Shown: piece after piece, positions 24,328 through 32,977 of the stretch
Numbering within the stretch: the stretch's first letter is position 1
Layout of the letters: each line of letters opens with the position of its first letter
Origin: Oscillospiraceae bacterium
Lineage (GTDB): Bacteria > Bacillota > Clostridia > Oscillospirales > Ruminococcaceae
NCBI GenBank assembly: GCA_021199355.1
Contig: JAJQIF010000004.1
Span: 1 to 56,951 of the forward strand
Direction: 5' to 3'
DNA: 56,951 nucleotides
Made by a program: the position numbers and the translations under genes
The notes under the pieces: generated by a model
What the model saw: only the letters and a program-made list of their open reading frames with translations
Told to the model about the DNA's origin: nothing
Databases searched by the model: none

Positions 24328-24926
24328 CAGAGATCGTCGACCTCCTTTACTTCGGGCTGGTATTCCTCGTTCTCGGTTGCAAAGTCGATTACTTTCGCAT
24401 AGAAATCGGTTGGATTGAGTCTTATCTTCTCGGCAAGAAGGTTCGCCTGCTCCTCATCGGGAGCGAAGAGCTTTAAATCCATAAGCGTAGTGCCAGAATC
24501 CTGACATGTGACTCCGACAAGATAGCCCTTTTCCTGTTCGGAAACCGAGACCCTGACGTCGTTGTCGTTCTTGAGCTTGGCGAAGAACTTAAGACCGGAA
24601 GAGAGAATCTTGTTGCGGAAGCGTGCCGGAACCTGCTGTTTGAAGCTGTCGGCTCCTGCTCTTGCCGCCTCGGAAAGGACATAGTATTCCTCGTCGCCGT
24701 TATTTTCGAGCGAGAGCATCCCGCTTTCAAGCATACTCTCGACAACCGAGGAATAGACGAAATAGTTCACCGTGCCGTCGGTCGTTGCGATTTCGGCAAG
24801 CTGAGTCGGGGTTATCGGGCGGTTAATCTGCCTTAAGAAATAGCAGAGAAGAATCTTCACCGCCATTTCGTCGTGGAGGCTCAGCATATCCTCCGTCAGG
24901 TAATCATCATATGTATAGTTAGCCAT
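24327..24926 (-). CDS. DUF4364 family protein
   Basis: A 199-residue protein matching the Clostridia-specific DUF4364 family. The N-terminal half looks like a winged helix (TPTQLAEIATTDGTVNYFVYSS followed by a variable wing). The C-terminal half is alpha/beta with no catalytic motif visible. Function is unknown; DNA binding is likely from the fold. AAGGAT precedes the ATG. It lies 12 bases after pcrA and couples to yfbR. Confidence 0.85.
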   Translation of the reverse strand: MANYTYDDYLTEDMLSLHDEMAVKILLCYFLRQINRPITPTQLAEIATTDGTVNYFVYSSVVESMLESGMLSLENNGDEEYYVLSEAARAGADSFKQQVPARFRNKILSSGLKFFAKLKNDNDVRVSVSEQEKGYLVGVTCQDSGTTLMDLKLFAPDEEQANLLAEKIRLNPTDFYAKVIDFATENEEYQPEVKEVDDL

Positions 24927-24938
24927 AGTTTATTATCC

Positions 24939-27290
24939 TTATATTTTCGATATTTTTGCGAATGCCGCCATTATCTTTTTGGTGCCAACGCTGTCGAATG
25001 CAACCTCAAGAAGCATGTCGTTGGACATTTTGGTGGTTTTCAGAACCGTTCCGTCGCCAAAGACATTGTGATGCACTCTGTCGCCGACCGAGAAGTCGAT
25101 ATCCGCAGTTTTTGCGGTCTGGGGCTTCTTTGCCGCCTGCTGAAGATACGACGCGGTGCCCGAAGTGTGAGACTGCGGAACGGGTCTTCTCTGATAATCG
25201 TCCGAGGTTCTTTCCGTGTGCTTTTCGATTGCTTCTTCGGGAAGCTCGGAAATGAACCTTGACGGGCGGTTGAAGTTGGTCGAACCGAAGAGAAGACGCT
25301 GGCGGGCGTAGCTGAGGCTTAAGTGCTTTCTTGCCCGGGTTATCGCAACATAGGCAAGGCGGCGCTCTTCCTCGATATCCTCTTCTGTATCCATACTACG
25401 GGAGCTCGGGAAGATATTCTCTTCCATTCCGACTACGAAAACGTTGTTGAATTCGAGTCCCTTTGCCGAGTGGACGGTCATAAGAGTTACGCTGTCGGAA
25501 GAATCCATCGAGTCGATGTCTGCATACAGGGCGACGTCTTCAAGGAACCCGGAAAGCGAGGGCTCTTCGGCTTCCTCCAAGTAGCTTACCATCGAGGATT
25601 TGAGCTCGTTGATGTTTTCGAGCCTTGTCGCGCCCTCGTCGCCTTGGGTTTCAAGGAATGCCCTGTAGCCGGATTTCTCCATAAGTTCATCAAGAAGCTC
25701 CGGGAGCGGGATAAGCTCGGCGTGATCCCGAAGCTCGTCGAACATGTCGGCTAAACTCATGAGTTTAGGGGCGGAACGGGAGAGAATCGGATAATCCCTT
25801 GCCATACGCATTACCTGCAAGGGCGATTCGCCGAGGTCTCTTGAGATGCTTTCGAGGGCATCGACGGTTGCGGCTCCTATTCCGCGCTTCGGCTCGTTGA
25901 TGATACGCTTGAGGCGCAGGAGATCGTTCTCGTTGTTGATGACCGACAGGTAGGCGATGATGTCCTTGACTTCCTTTCGGTCGAAGAACTTTAAACCACC
26001 GATAACTTTATACGGAATTCCGCTTCGCATGAAGGCGTTTTCGATTGAGTTTGACTGGGCATTCATTCGGTAGAGAACAGCATTATCGGAATATTTGCCG
26101 CCGTCCTTGATGTAGCCTAGGACCGTTTCGGCGACGTATTTTGACTCGCCCTGCTCGGTCGCGGCACCGTAGACGGTGACCTTTTCACCGTCGCCCGCGG
26201 ATGTCCAAAGCTTCTTGCCCTTGCGGCTACGGTTGTTTTTGATTACTTCATTGGCACAGGTCAGGATATTCTGGGTTGAGCGATAGTTCTGCTCGAGACG
26301 GATTACTTTTGCATTCTCGTACTGGTGCTCGAACGAGAGGATATTCTCGATTGTTGCACCTCGGAATTTATAGATTGACTGGTCGTCATCTCCTACCACA
26401 CAAAGGTTCTTCCGCTTGGCGCTGAGCATCGAAATCAGGCGATACTGAACCATGTTGGTGTCCTGATATTCGTCGACCAATATGTATTTATATAGGTCCT
26501 GATAGTGCTCGAGTACGTCGGGGAAATCCTCGAAGAGCTTGACAGTGAGAAGGATTATGTCGTCGAAGTCGAGGGCGTTTGCATTGCGGAGCCTGTGTTG
26601 GTATTCGGAATAAATCTTTGCGATGGTCTGCTTGCGGTAGTCGCCCATCGAGAGCTTTTCATACTCTTTTTCATCGACCTGAGACTCCTTTGCGGACGAA
26701 ATCTCACGCATAATCTCCTTTGGCGGAAATCTCTTGTCGGATATATTATAGTCCTGCAAGCAGGCTTTTATCACTCTCTGGGTGTCGTCGGTGTCGTAGA
26801 TTGTGAAGCTCGAAGCATAGCCGAGCTTGTCGATTTCACGCCTGAGTATTCTTACGCAAGCCGAATGAAAAGTCGCTGCTGTGATGCCGTCGGCGACGGT
26901 GCCGAGCATCTGGTGAAGTCGGTCCTTGAGCTCACCTGCGGCTTTGTTTGTGAATGTGATTGCAAGGATATTCCAAGGGTTGACGCAGTTTACGGCGGTG
27001 ATAGTTCTGAGACGCTCACTATCGTCAACTCTTCCGGCGGCGTAATCCTCGAGAAACTTCTCATCATCGGGGGTTACTCCGGAATATCTGAATGTATCGT
27101 TGTAGGCGTTGCCAAAATAAATCATGTTGGCAATACGGTTTACGAGCACCGTCGTTTTGCCGCTTCCGGCTCCCGCCAATATCAGAACTGGTCCGTCAAC
27201 CGTGAAGACTGCCTCTCTCTGCATGTCATTGAGATTTGAAAAATATTTTGTAAGAGCTTTTCTTTTTAGCTCGGTAAAATTATCTGCCAC
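24939..27290 (-). CDS. pcrA: ATP-dependent DNA helicase PcrA/UvrD
   Basis: Superfamily 1A 3'-to-5' helicase for repair, mismatch removal and displacement of RecA or RNA polymerase. The start is GTG at 27290, with GGAGG 7 bases upstream; an earlier in-frame start at 27335 overlaps the promoter. Of 783 residues, Walker A AGAGSGKT lies at 39-46, then VDEYQDTN (motif II), VGDDDQSIYKFRGA (motif III), and VTLMTVHSAKGLEF and YVAITRA (motifs V-VI). A basic/low-complexity linker leads to a C-terminal Tudor-like domain (VGDRVHHNVFGDGTV) that contacts RNA polymerase in PcrA. It is the first gene of its operon. Confidence 0.96.
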   Translation of the reverse strand: MADNFTELKRKALTKYFSNLNDMQREAVFTVDGPVLILAGAGSGKTTVLVNRIANMIYFGNAYNDTFRYSGVTPDDEKFLEDYAAGRVDDSERLRTITAVNCVNPWNILAITFTNKAAGELKDRLHQMLGTVADGITAATFHSACVRILRREIDKLGYASSFTIYDTDDTQRVIKACLQDYNISDKRFPPKEIMREISSAKESQVDEKEYEKLSMGDYRKQTIAKIYSEYQHRLRNANALDFDDIILLTVKLFEDFPDVLEHYQDLYKYILVDEYQDTNMVQYRLISMLSAKRKNLCVVGDDDQSIYKFRGATIENILSFEHQYENAKVIRLEQNYRSTQNILTCANEVIKNNRSRKGKKLWTSAGDGEKVTVYGAATEQGESKYVAETVLGYIKDGGKYSDNAVLYRMNAQSNSIENAFMRSGIPYKVIGGLKFFDRKEVKDIIAYLSVINNENDLLRLKRIINEPKRGIGAATVDALESISRDLGESPLQVMRMARDYPILSRSAPKLMSLADMFDELRDHAELIPLPELLDELMEKSGYRAFLETQGDEGATRLENINELKSSMVSYLEEAEEPSLSGFLEDVALYADIDSMDSSDSVTLMTVHSAKGLEFNNVFVVGMEENIFPSSRSMDTEEDIEEERRLAYVAITRARKHLSLSYARQRLLFGSTNFNRPSRFISELPEEAIEKHTERTSDDYQRRPVPQSHTSGTASYLQQAAKKPQTAKTADIDFSVGDRVHHNVFGDGTVLKTTKMSNDMLLEVAFDSVGTKKIMAAFAKISKI

Positions 27291-27325
27291 TTTCTTTCCT
27301 CCGTGTTCAAAATCTGCACCTGTTA

Positions 27326-27334
27326 AGTATACCA
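27326..27334 (-). promoter_or_regulatory. Extended -10 promoter of the pcrA operon
   Basis: Minus-strand TGGTATACT is an extended -10 element. No good -35 hexamer lies at the right distance. It would start transcription about 30 bases before the pcrA GTG. Confidence 0.5.
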
Positions 27335-27403
27335 CAAACGGTCGAAAAAGAAAATACCGGGGAGACGATTTTTATCTTTTTCTAAAAATTTCACTTTTGG
27401 GTA

Positions 27404-27433
27404 TGGACATTTAACGTCTGCATAGTGTATACT
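27404..27433 (+). promoter_or_regulatory. Promoter of the AI-2E family transporter gene
   Basis: TGGACA (27404-27409), 18-base spacer, TATACT (27428-27433). The leader that follows contains two inverted repeats (27438-27456 and 27460-27481). Confidence 0.6.
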
Positions 27434-27437
27434 ATAA

Positions 27438-27481
27438 GCAGATGCTTTGCATTTGCTTAGGTTAAAGCTGACGCTTTAACC
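27438..27481 (+). repeat. Two consecutive stem-loops in the transporter leader
   Basis: GCAGATGC/GCATTTGC (one mismatch, 3-base loop) is followed by the perfect 8-bp GGTTAAAG/CTTTAACC with a 6-base loop. Neither has a T-tract. They lie between the promoter and the weak TTG start, so they may affect mRNA stability or translation. Confidence 0.6.
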
Positions 27482-27510
27482 GGTTATGACAAAAACTTGG
27501 GGGATTTTAA

Positions 27511-28791
27511 TTGAGATTCTTTGACAATAAAAAATACAATAAGATATTCGGCTATTGCTTTGCGTTTATTACAGTGGTTCTGTTGGTGGTGCTTGCCCTG
27601 TTCCAATGGGACACGGTGAGCTCGTTCTTCAGGAACATTCTCAGCGTTCTTGAGCCGGTAATCTGGGGACTGGTCATAGCCTTCATCATGAATTCGATGG
27701 TGAAGAGAACCGAGACTATTCTCGGGAAAACCGTTTTCAGAAAAAAAGCCCATCCGAAGATTTCAAGAGCCATAGGCATTGCGGTTGCTTCAATAATCAT
27801 AATCGCAGTCATTACCTTGGTCATCATGGCGGTCATCCCGCAGATTATTTCGAGCATCCCGGGAATTTACGACGGTCTTGTAAACGAAGTCTATCCGGCG
27901 GTTGAAAGCTGGATTACGAAGCTTTTGGACGACTATCCGAGCATTGCGACCACCGTCAACAATGAATTAGACAACATAACATCCTACCTGAGTTCGTTTG
28001 TATCGAACCTCGCTTCTCAGCTTTCGACGCTTCTGACGAGCTTACTCAGCTTTGCGAACTCGGTCAAGAACTTTATCCTCGGGTTCTTTGTCGCCATCTA
28101 CTTCCTTGCGAGCAAAGAGATTTTGCAGGCACAGGCTAAGAAACTCATCGTCGGTATCTTCCCTGAAAGGATTTACCATCCGCTGTTTACCTTCACCTCA
28201 AGCACAAATCATGCTTTGCTCGGGTTTATCTACGGCAAGATTCTCGACTCCATCATAATCGGCTGTCTCTGCGCCGTCGGCATGCTTATTCTCAACATGC
28301 CGTATGTAATGATTATCTCAATCATCATCGGCATCACAAACATTATCCCGATATTCGGTCCGTTCATCGGAGCTATCCCTTCGGCAATACTGGTGCTCAT
28401 TGCCGAGCCGAGAAAGGTCATCTGGTTCGTTATATTCATCCTCGTTCTCCAGCAGATTGACGGCAACATCATCGGTCCGAAGATTCTTGGCGACAGGATT
28501 GGCATTTCGTCCTTCTGGGTTCTTATTTCCATCATCGTCTGCGGAAATCTGTTCGGAATTGTCGGCATGATTATCGGAGTTCCGCTCTTTGCGGTCATAT
28601 TCGACCTTCTGTCGGCGATTGTCAAGCGGAATCTTACACGAAAGAACATGCCGACCGAAACGAGCTACTACTCTATGGCGGGAGTCAACATCGGTCCCGA
28701 GGGTACCATTATCCCCTCGGTTGAGACGAGCGATAGCTCTTCCGAAAGCACAACCGAAAGTATCTCAACTGAAATTTCCGGTAAGGATTAA
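27511..28791 (+). CDS. AI-2E family transporter (UPF0118)
   Basis: A 426-residue polytopic membrane protein of the AI-2E/UPF0118 family. Members include the E. coli TqsA exporter and sodium or proton antiporters, so the substrate is uncertain. About seven or eight hydrophobic helices are visible, with the conserved long extracytoplasmic region and a C-terminal block containing NIIPIFGPFIGAIP and NIIGPKILGDRIGIS. The C-terminus is a soluble Ser/Thr/Glu tail. The start is TTG at 27511 with GGGGGA 6 bases upstream. It is a single-gene unit on the plus strand. Confidence 0.9.
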   Translation: MRFFDNKKYNKIFGYCFAFITVVLLVVLALFQWDTVSSFFRNILSVLEPVIWGLVIAFIMNSMVKRTETILGKTVFRKKAHPKISRAIGIAVASIIIIAVITLVIMAVIPQIISSIPGIYDGLVNEVYPAVESWITKLLDDYPSIATTVNNELDNITSYLSSFVSNLASQLSTLLTSLLSFANSVKNFILGFFVAIYFLASKEILQAQAKKLIVGIFPERIYHPLFTFTSSTNHALLGFIYGKILDSIIIGCLCAVGMLILNMPYVMIISIIIGITNIIPIFGPFIGAIPSAILVLIAEPRKVIWFVIFILVLQQIDGNIIGPKILGDRIGISSFWVLISIIVCGNLFGIVGMIIGVPLFAVIFDLLSAIVKRNLTRKNMPTETSYYSMAGVNIGPEGTIIPSVETSDSSSESTTESISTEISGKD

Positions 28792-28832
28792 AAGTTAATA
28801 TCGGGATTCTCAAAAAAATTTCAAAAAAGGTC

Positions 28833-28861
28833 TTGACAAATCGGCTCGAGTAGTCTATAAT
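28833..28861 (+). promoter_or_regulatory. tRNA-Thr promoter with A-tract upstream region
   Basis: Perfect consensus: TTGACA (28833-28838), 17-base spacer, TATAAT (28856-28861). Upstream, CAAAAAAATTTCAAAAAAGG resembles an UP element and closely matches the sequence before the leftward promoter at 17-22. Confidence 0.9.
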
Positions 28862-28897
28862 ATCAAATCGTGGCACGGATGAATCGTGTCAGATGGT

Positions 28898-28973
<76 letters not shown>

Positions 28974-29006
28974 CTTTTTATCTTGAAGAGTCTCCTAAGC
29001 ATTACA

Positions 29007-29041
29007 AAATCGCCCTTTCACTTCTGTGAAAGAGCGATTTT
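29007..29041. terminator. Terminator after tRNA-Thr and the ComEA-like gene
   Basis: A long stem AAAATCGC-CTTTCAC/GTGAAAG-GCGATTTT with one bulge and a TTCT loop, then TTGTTTTTG on the plus strand. On the minus strand it lies 10 bases after the convergent ComEA-like gene and could serve both. Confidence 0.85.
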
Positions 29042-29050
29042 TGTTTTTGC

Positions 29051-29485
29051 TTATTCCTCTGATTCCGTTTCTTCGCCGTAGAAATGCTCGATTATTTTCT
29101 CTAAAGTCGCATCGGAAATGCCGTCGATATATGTAATCTGTTTGATATCCGTGAAACCGCCTATGGATTCACGGAAGTTGACGATGGCATTCGCCTTGAC
29201 CTCGCCGATACCTTTGATTTCCATGAAATCCTCGACAGTGGCGGAGTTGATGATACCGAGGTCGTACTGCTCGGTCTCATCCGCAAGAAGAAGGCTGAAC
29301 GAGTCCGACTTATGATATCTCACGGCGAATATTCCCGCCGCCGAGGCGATAAAAATCACTATGACAACCGCCAGGAATATCTTCTCGCGGAGCTTAAGCG
29401 ACTTGTCCTCGTCCGGCGAATTTACGCTCAAATCTACTGCTTCAACGCCTGAAGAAGAGCCGAAGTCTTGTCTGTTCTTTCCCAA
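29051..29485 (-). CDS. ComEA-like helix-hairpin-helix membrane protein
   Basis: Up to 144 residues: a short cytoplasmic N-terminus, one membrane helix ([18 protein letters not shown]), then an extracytoplasmic helix-hairpin-helix domain. The domain has [24 protein letters not shown], repeated weakly as [16 protein letters not shown]. ComEA proteins of this kind bind incoming DNA in transformation. The SLBB domain typical of Gram-positive ComEA is missing, so a different DNA-related role is possible. TTG at 29485 would overlap metK by 52 bases. TTG at 29431, two bases after the metK stop, gives 126 residues. Neither has a strong site. Confidence 0.8.
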   Translation of the reverse strand: MGKNRQDFGSSSGVEAVDLSVNSPDEDKSLKLREKIFLAVVIVIFIASAAGIFAVRYHKSDSFSLLLADETEQYDLGIINSATVEDFMEIKGIGEVKANAIVNFRESIGGFTDIKQITYIDGISDATLEKIIEHFYGEETESEE

Positions 29486-30606
29486 GGCAAATCCAAATCC
29501 TCTCTGCCCATGTGTCCATAGGCTGAAATACTGCGATAAATCGGCTTGCGGAGGTCCAAATCGCCAATTATATGCGACGGTCTGAAATCGAAGACTTCGC
29601 CGATGACTTTGGCGAGGATGTCGTCGCTGACCTTGCCGGTGCCGAAGGTGTCAACAAGGAGCGAAACTGGACGGGCAACGCCGATTGCATAAGCAAGCTG
29701 GATTTCGCACTTTGATGCCAAGCCAGCCGCCACGACGTTCTTGGCGGCGTATCTTGCGGCATATGCCGCCGAGCGATCGACCTTGGTCGGGTCCTTGCCG
29801 CTAAAGCAACCGCCGCCGTGCCTCGAATAGCCGCCATAGGTGTCGACGATAATCTTTCTGCCGGTGAGACCGCTGTCTCCGCACGGTCCGCCGATTACAA
29901 ATCTTCCGGTCGGATTGACATAGAAAACGGTTTTATCATCCATAAGCGACTCGGGGATTACGGCTTTTATGCACTTCTCGATTATATCTTGGTGGATTTG
30001 CTCCTGAGAAACGTCGGGGTCGTGCTGGGTGGAGATGACGACGGTGTGGATTCTCACGGGTCTGCCGTCCTCGTATTCGACTGTTACCTGGCTCTTGCCG
30101 TCCGGTCTTAAGTAGCCGAGCTCGCCGGACTTTCTCAGATCCGCAAGCTTGCGGGTGAGCTTATGAGCGTAGTAAATCGGCATCGGCATGAGGACGGGGG
30201 TTTCGTCACAGGCATAACCGAACATCATGCCTTGGTCGCCGGCGCCGATGTCGCCTTCGTTTTGGTCTCTTCCCTCGAGGGAGTTGTCGACGCCCATAGC
30301 TATATCGGGAGACTGCTTTCGGATTGAAGTCAGGATTGTGCAACCCTCGGAGTCAAAGCCGTATTCCGGCTTGTTGTAGCCGATATCCTTGATGACATCA
30401 CGGGCAATGCTCTGGATGTCGATTGTAGCTTTTGTGGTTATTTCGCCTATGCACATAACAAGGCTTGATGCGCATGTAGTCTCGCAGGCGACCTTTGACA
30501 TCGGGTCCTGCTTAAGGCATTCGTCGAGGACGGCATCGGAAATCTGATCACAGACCTTGTCGGGATGTCCCTCGGTAACTGATTCGGAAGTGAATAAACT
30601 TCTCAT
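29434..30606 (-). CDS. metK: S-adenosylmethionine synthetase
   Basis: Makes S-adenosylmethionine from methionine and ATP. The 390-residue protein has [20 protein letters not shown] at the N-terminus, the [12 protein letters not shown] nucleotide motif and [19 protein letters not shown] (P-loop-like signature). AAAGGACAA precedes the ATG. A SAM-I riboswitch and terminator lie in the 5' leader, so the product represses its own gene by attenuation. SAM is the cofactor for rlmN, rsmB and other methyltransferases in the window. Confidence 0.98.
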   Translation of the reverse strand: MRSLFTSESVTEGHPDKVCDQISDAVLDECLKQDPMSKVACETTCASSLVMCIGEITTKATIDIQSIARDVIKDIGYNKPEYGFDSEGCTILTSIRKQSPDIAMGVDNSLEGRDQNEGDIGAGDQGMMFGYACDETPVLMPMPIYYAHKLTRKLADLRKSGELGYLRPDGKSQVTVEYEDGRPVRIHTVVISTQHDPDVSQEQIHQDIIEKCIKAVIPESLMDDKTVFYVNPTGRFVIGGPCGDSGLTGRKIIVDTYGGYSRHGGGCFSGKDPTKVDRSAAYAARYAAKNVVAAGLASKCEIQLAYAIGVARPVSLLVDTFGTGKVSDDILAKVIGEVFDFRPSHIIGDLDLRKPIYRSISAYGHMGREDLDLPWERTDKTSALLQALKQ

Positions 30607-30630
30607 TTCTATTGTCCTTTCATATAGTTA

Positions 30631-30660
30631 TAAAAACCGCACTCGGATAACCGGGTGCGG
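30631..30660 (-). terminator. Riboswitch expression-platform terminator for metK
   Basis: The minus-strand CCGCACCCGG/CCGAGTGCGG hairpin (one mismatch) is followed by TTTTTATAAC, between the SAM-I aptamer and the metK start. Ligand-bound aptamer should favour this terminator. Confidence 0.85.
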
Positions 30661-30674
30661 AAAAATCTCAATTT

Positions 30675-30783
30675 CCTCATCTTTCGGTTAAACCGCTGGA
30701 TTTAGCACCTTGAAAACAGGTTGCCGGGCATCATAGGGCCAGTTCCCCAGGAGCCGAAGGCTCCTGTTGCCTCTCTTGATAAG
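30675..30783 (-). ncRNA. SAM-I (S-box) riboswitch
   Basis: The minus strand has the S-box core: CTTATCAAGAGAGG at the 5' end (P1 and kink-turn side), ACTGGCCC, GATGCCCGGCAACC, AAGGTGCTAAATCC and 3' GATGAGG. P2b carries a GGAGCCTTCGGCTCC extension. P1 closes with the complementary 3' strand. It senses S-adenosylmethionine and controls metK through the terminator at 30631-30660. Confidence 0.96.
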
Positions 30784-30801
30784 GGTTTTTATTATGTTTC
30801 G

Positions 30802-30830
30802 ATTATAGCAAGTCACACACGGCTTGTCAA
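30802..30830 (-). promoter_or_regulatory. metK promoter
   Basis: Minus-strand TTGACA (30825-30830), 17-base spacer, TATAAT (30802-30807), directly upstream of the SAM-I aptamer and just after the ilvA stop. Confidence 0.9.
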
Positions 30831-30868
30831 GCCTTATGGCATGGACAAACTCGCAAATATGACTAAAT

Positions 30869-32080
30869 TTACAGATTCGGGGTGATAACCTTCGGGTTAA
30901 AGCCGCCTTCTTCGAGAGCCTTGACGATTCTTTGCTTGTGGTCGGTGCCGAAGGCTTCCATCGTGATCTTGAGCTCAACAGCCGCATTGCGGTTGGTGCT
31001 GACAAACTGGTTATGGTCGAGCTTGATGACGTTGCCCTGCTCGTTTGCGATGACGGTTGCAACTCTTACGAGCTCGCCTGCTCTGTCAGGCAAGAGAACG
31101 GAAACTGTGAAGATTCTGTCCCTCTGGATGAGACCGTGCTGGACAACTGAGCTCATTGTGATGACATCCATGTTGCCGCCGCTCAGGACGGATACTACCT
31201 TCTTGCCCTTGAAGTCAAGATGATTGAGCGCCGCAACGGACAGAAGTCCCGAGTTCTCGACTATCATCTTGTGGTTTTCGACCATGTCGAGGAACGCGAC
31301 GATAAGCTCGTCGTCCTCAACGGTGATGATGTCGTCGAGGTTCTTCTGGAGATACGGGAATATCTTCTTGCCGGGGGTCTTTACTGCGGTGCCGTCGGCA
31401 ATGGTGCTGACATTCGGGAGAGTTACGACTTCTCCCGCTTTGAAGGAAGCGGTCAGGCAAGCCGCACCGGCGGGCTCAACGCCTACAACATGGATATTAG
31501 GATTAAGAAGCTTTGCGAGGACGGAAACGCCGGTTGCGAGTCCGCCACCGCCGACAGGAACAAGAATGCAGTCGACGAGAGGAAGCTCCTTGACGATTTC
31601 CATGGCTATTGTTCCCTGTCCGGTTGCTACTGTCAGGTCATCGAACGGGTGGATGAAGGTATAGCCCTCTTCCTCTGCCAATTTGAGAGCATATTCGCAT
31701 GCTTCGTCGTAGACATCTCCGTGGAGAACGACTTCGGCACCGTAGCTCTTGGTTCTGTTTACCTTGATAAGCGGAGTGGTGGTCGGCATGACGATAACAG
31801 CCTTTGCGCCGTATGCCTTGGCGGCATATGCAACGCCCTGGGCGTGATTGCCTGCAGAGGCGGTAATGAGACCTCTGTCCCGCTCCTCCTGAGAGAGTGT
31901 GCTGATTGTGTAATAAGCACCTCTGACTTTATAGGCACCTGTGACCTGCATATTCTCAGGCTTTAAATAAACCTTGTTGCCGGTTCTGTCGCTGAAATAC
32001 TTACTGTAAATCAGCTTGGTTTCCTGTGTCGCCTGTTTTACTACTTCAGACGCTTCTTCAAACTTATCAAGTGTAAGCAT
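30869..32080 (-). CDS. ilvA: Threonine ammonia-lyase with C-terminal ACT domain
   Basis: PLP enzyme that deaminates threonine to 2-oxobutyrate, the entry to isoleucine synthesis or threonine breakdown. It has 403 residues. Catalytic K51 lies in GAYKVRGA, SAGNHAQG (74-81) binds the cofactor phosphate side and GGGGLATG is the glycine loop. The C-terminal ACT-like domain (from about 325) suggests allosteric control. One ACT domain and this length resemble the TdcB/short IlvA group, so catabolic versus biosynthetic use is open. AAGGTGAT precedes the ATG. It is cotranscribed with ribU. No terminator separates it from the metK promoter. Confidence 0.94.
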   Translation of the reverse strand: MLTLDKFEEASEVVKQATQETKLIYSKYFSDRTGNKVYLKPENMQVTGAYKVRGAYYTISTLSQEERDRGLITASAGNHAQGVAYAAKAYGAKAVIVMPTTTPLIKVNRTKSYGAEVVLHGDVYDEACEYALKLAEEEGYTFIHPFDDLTVATGQGTIAMEIVKELPLVDCILVPVGGGGLATGVSVLAKLLNPNIHVVGVEPAGAACLTASFKAGEVVTLPNVSTIADGTAVKTPGKKIFPYLQKNLDDIITVEDDELIVAFLDMVENHKMIVENSGLLSVAALNHLDFKGKKVVSVLSGGNMDVITMSSVVQHGLIQRDRIFTVSVLLPDRAGELVRVATVIANEQGNVIKLDHNQFVSTNRNAAVELKITMEAFGTDHKQRIVKALEEGGFNPKVITPNL

Positions 32081-32104
32081 TATGTATCACCTTGTCTATC
32101 TATT

Positions 32105-32157
32105 TTTATCCAGCACCAAGCACTAGTAGCACTTGGTACTGTTAGCATTCAGTGCTG
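32105..32157 (-). repeat. Inverted repeats between ribU and ilvA
   Basis: Minus-strand CAGCAC...GTGCTG arms enclose ACCAAG...CTTGGT around a short loop, with repeated GTGCT/TGCTA words. It starts right after the ribU stop codon. There is no T-tract, so it is more likely an intercistronic RNA structure than a terminator. Confidence 0.5.
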
Positions 32158-32838
32158 TCAGCCCTTTGTGCTGAACCAGATTGCGATTCCGAGAGCGCAT
32201 GCGAGGACGCCGATTACAGCTATGTTGATGGCGACGGCTGTTCCCTTCTTGGGTGCGCTTCCCGAGGATGCGGGCAGAACCTTTGCGTGTCTTAAGGCGT
32301 TCATTACCGGCTTATAGAGGATGAACGTTAGGCAGGCATTTATCAAGCCCTTGATGAAATTGAACGGGAAGAACGCCGGCATGAGGAGCGCCGCTACAGC
32401 TTCCCTCGAAACGCCCATATATAGGGGCGTGATGAAGTAGTTCCAGAGGAGCATACAACCGGTCATGAAGACGACGCCGATGGCGAGTCCCAGAACTGCT
32501 CCCGAAACCTTGCGGTTGTACTTATAAATAACGGTTGCCGGAATTACGAACGAGAGCGTTGAAATAACGTTCATAAGCGCTCCGATGATTCCGGTTGTGC
32601 CGACGGTTGCCATTTCGATAAGAGAAACGATAACAGAGGTTGCAACGGAATACCACGGTCCCAAGATAAAGCCCTCGAGAGCGATTACGACATCCTTGGC
32701 TTCGTACTTAAGGAAGCTTACGGACGGGACAAAGGGTATTCTCAATACCAGAGTTACTATGTATGCGAGTGCGGAAAAAAGCGCCGCCAGAACAAGCTTT
32801 TTAGTGTCGAATTTTTTCGATGTGGTTGCAGTGGACAT
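32158..32838 (-). CDS. ribU: ECF transporter S component, riboflavin type (RibU)
   Basis: Substrate-binding subunit of an energy-coupling-factor importer, 226 residues with about six membrane helices. VSFLKYEAKDVVIALEGFILGP matches the RibU signature for riboflavin binding. The Ala/Gly-rich helix ends that bind the shared EcfT subunit are also present. A C-terminal extension after residue 190 adds a further helix. AGGTGA precedes the ATG. No FMN riboswitch is seen upstream, which is unusual for ribU in Firmicutes. The shared EcfAA'T module is not in the window. Confidence 0.9.
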   Translation of the reverse strand: MSTATTSKKFDTKKLVLAALFSALAYIVTLVLRIPFVPSVSFLKYEAKDVVIALEGFILGPWYSVATSVIVSLIEMATVGTTGIIGALMNVISTLSFVIPATVIYKYNRKVSGAVLGLAIGVVFMTGCMLLWNYFITPLYMGVSREAVAALLMPAFFPFNFIKGLINACLTFILYKPVMNALRHAKVLPASSGSAPKKGTAVAINIAVIGVLACALGIAIWFSTKG

Positions 32839-32897
32839 GTGTCACCTATATTCTTTCCATAGTCAAAATACTGTAATGTTCCGATGTAGCAAACTGT

Positions 32898-32927
32898 GCT
32901 CTCCCGTAAGAACTCATACGGGAGAGC
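32898..32927 (-). terminator. Strong hairpin between efp and ribU
   Basis: A perfect 10-bp stem GCTCTCCCGT/ACGGGAGAGC with a 10-base loop, but no T-run follows (CACAGTTTGC). It is either a weak terminator of efp or an mRNA processing or stabilising structure. A possible weak promoter (TTGCTA, 16 bases, TATTTT) follows before ribU. Confidence 0.5.
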
Positions 32928-32977
32928 CTGGTTACGTTATTGCCGGGTCTATCGGGAAGGCTTTATGCTCGGAGCCT

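Noticed and set aside
29434-29485. Frameshift between metK and the ComEA-like gene creating a fusion
   Set aside because: metK has its normal length and C-terminus, and the second frame begins with a membrane protein of separate family. The overlap is a start-site uncertainty.
32839-32977. FMN riboswitch upstream of ribU
   Set aside because: None of the conserved FMN aptamer blocks are present; only simple hairpins are found.
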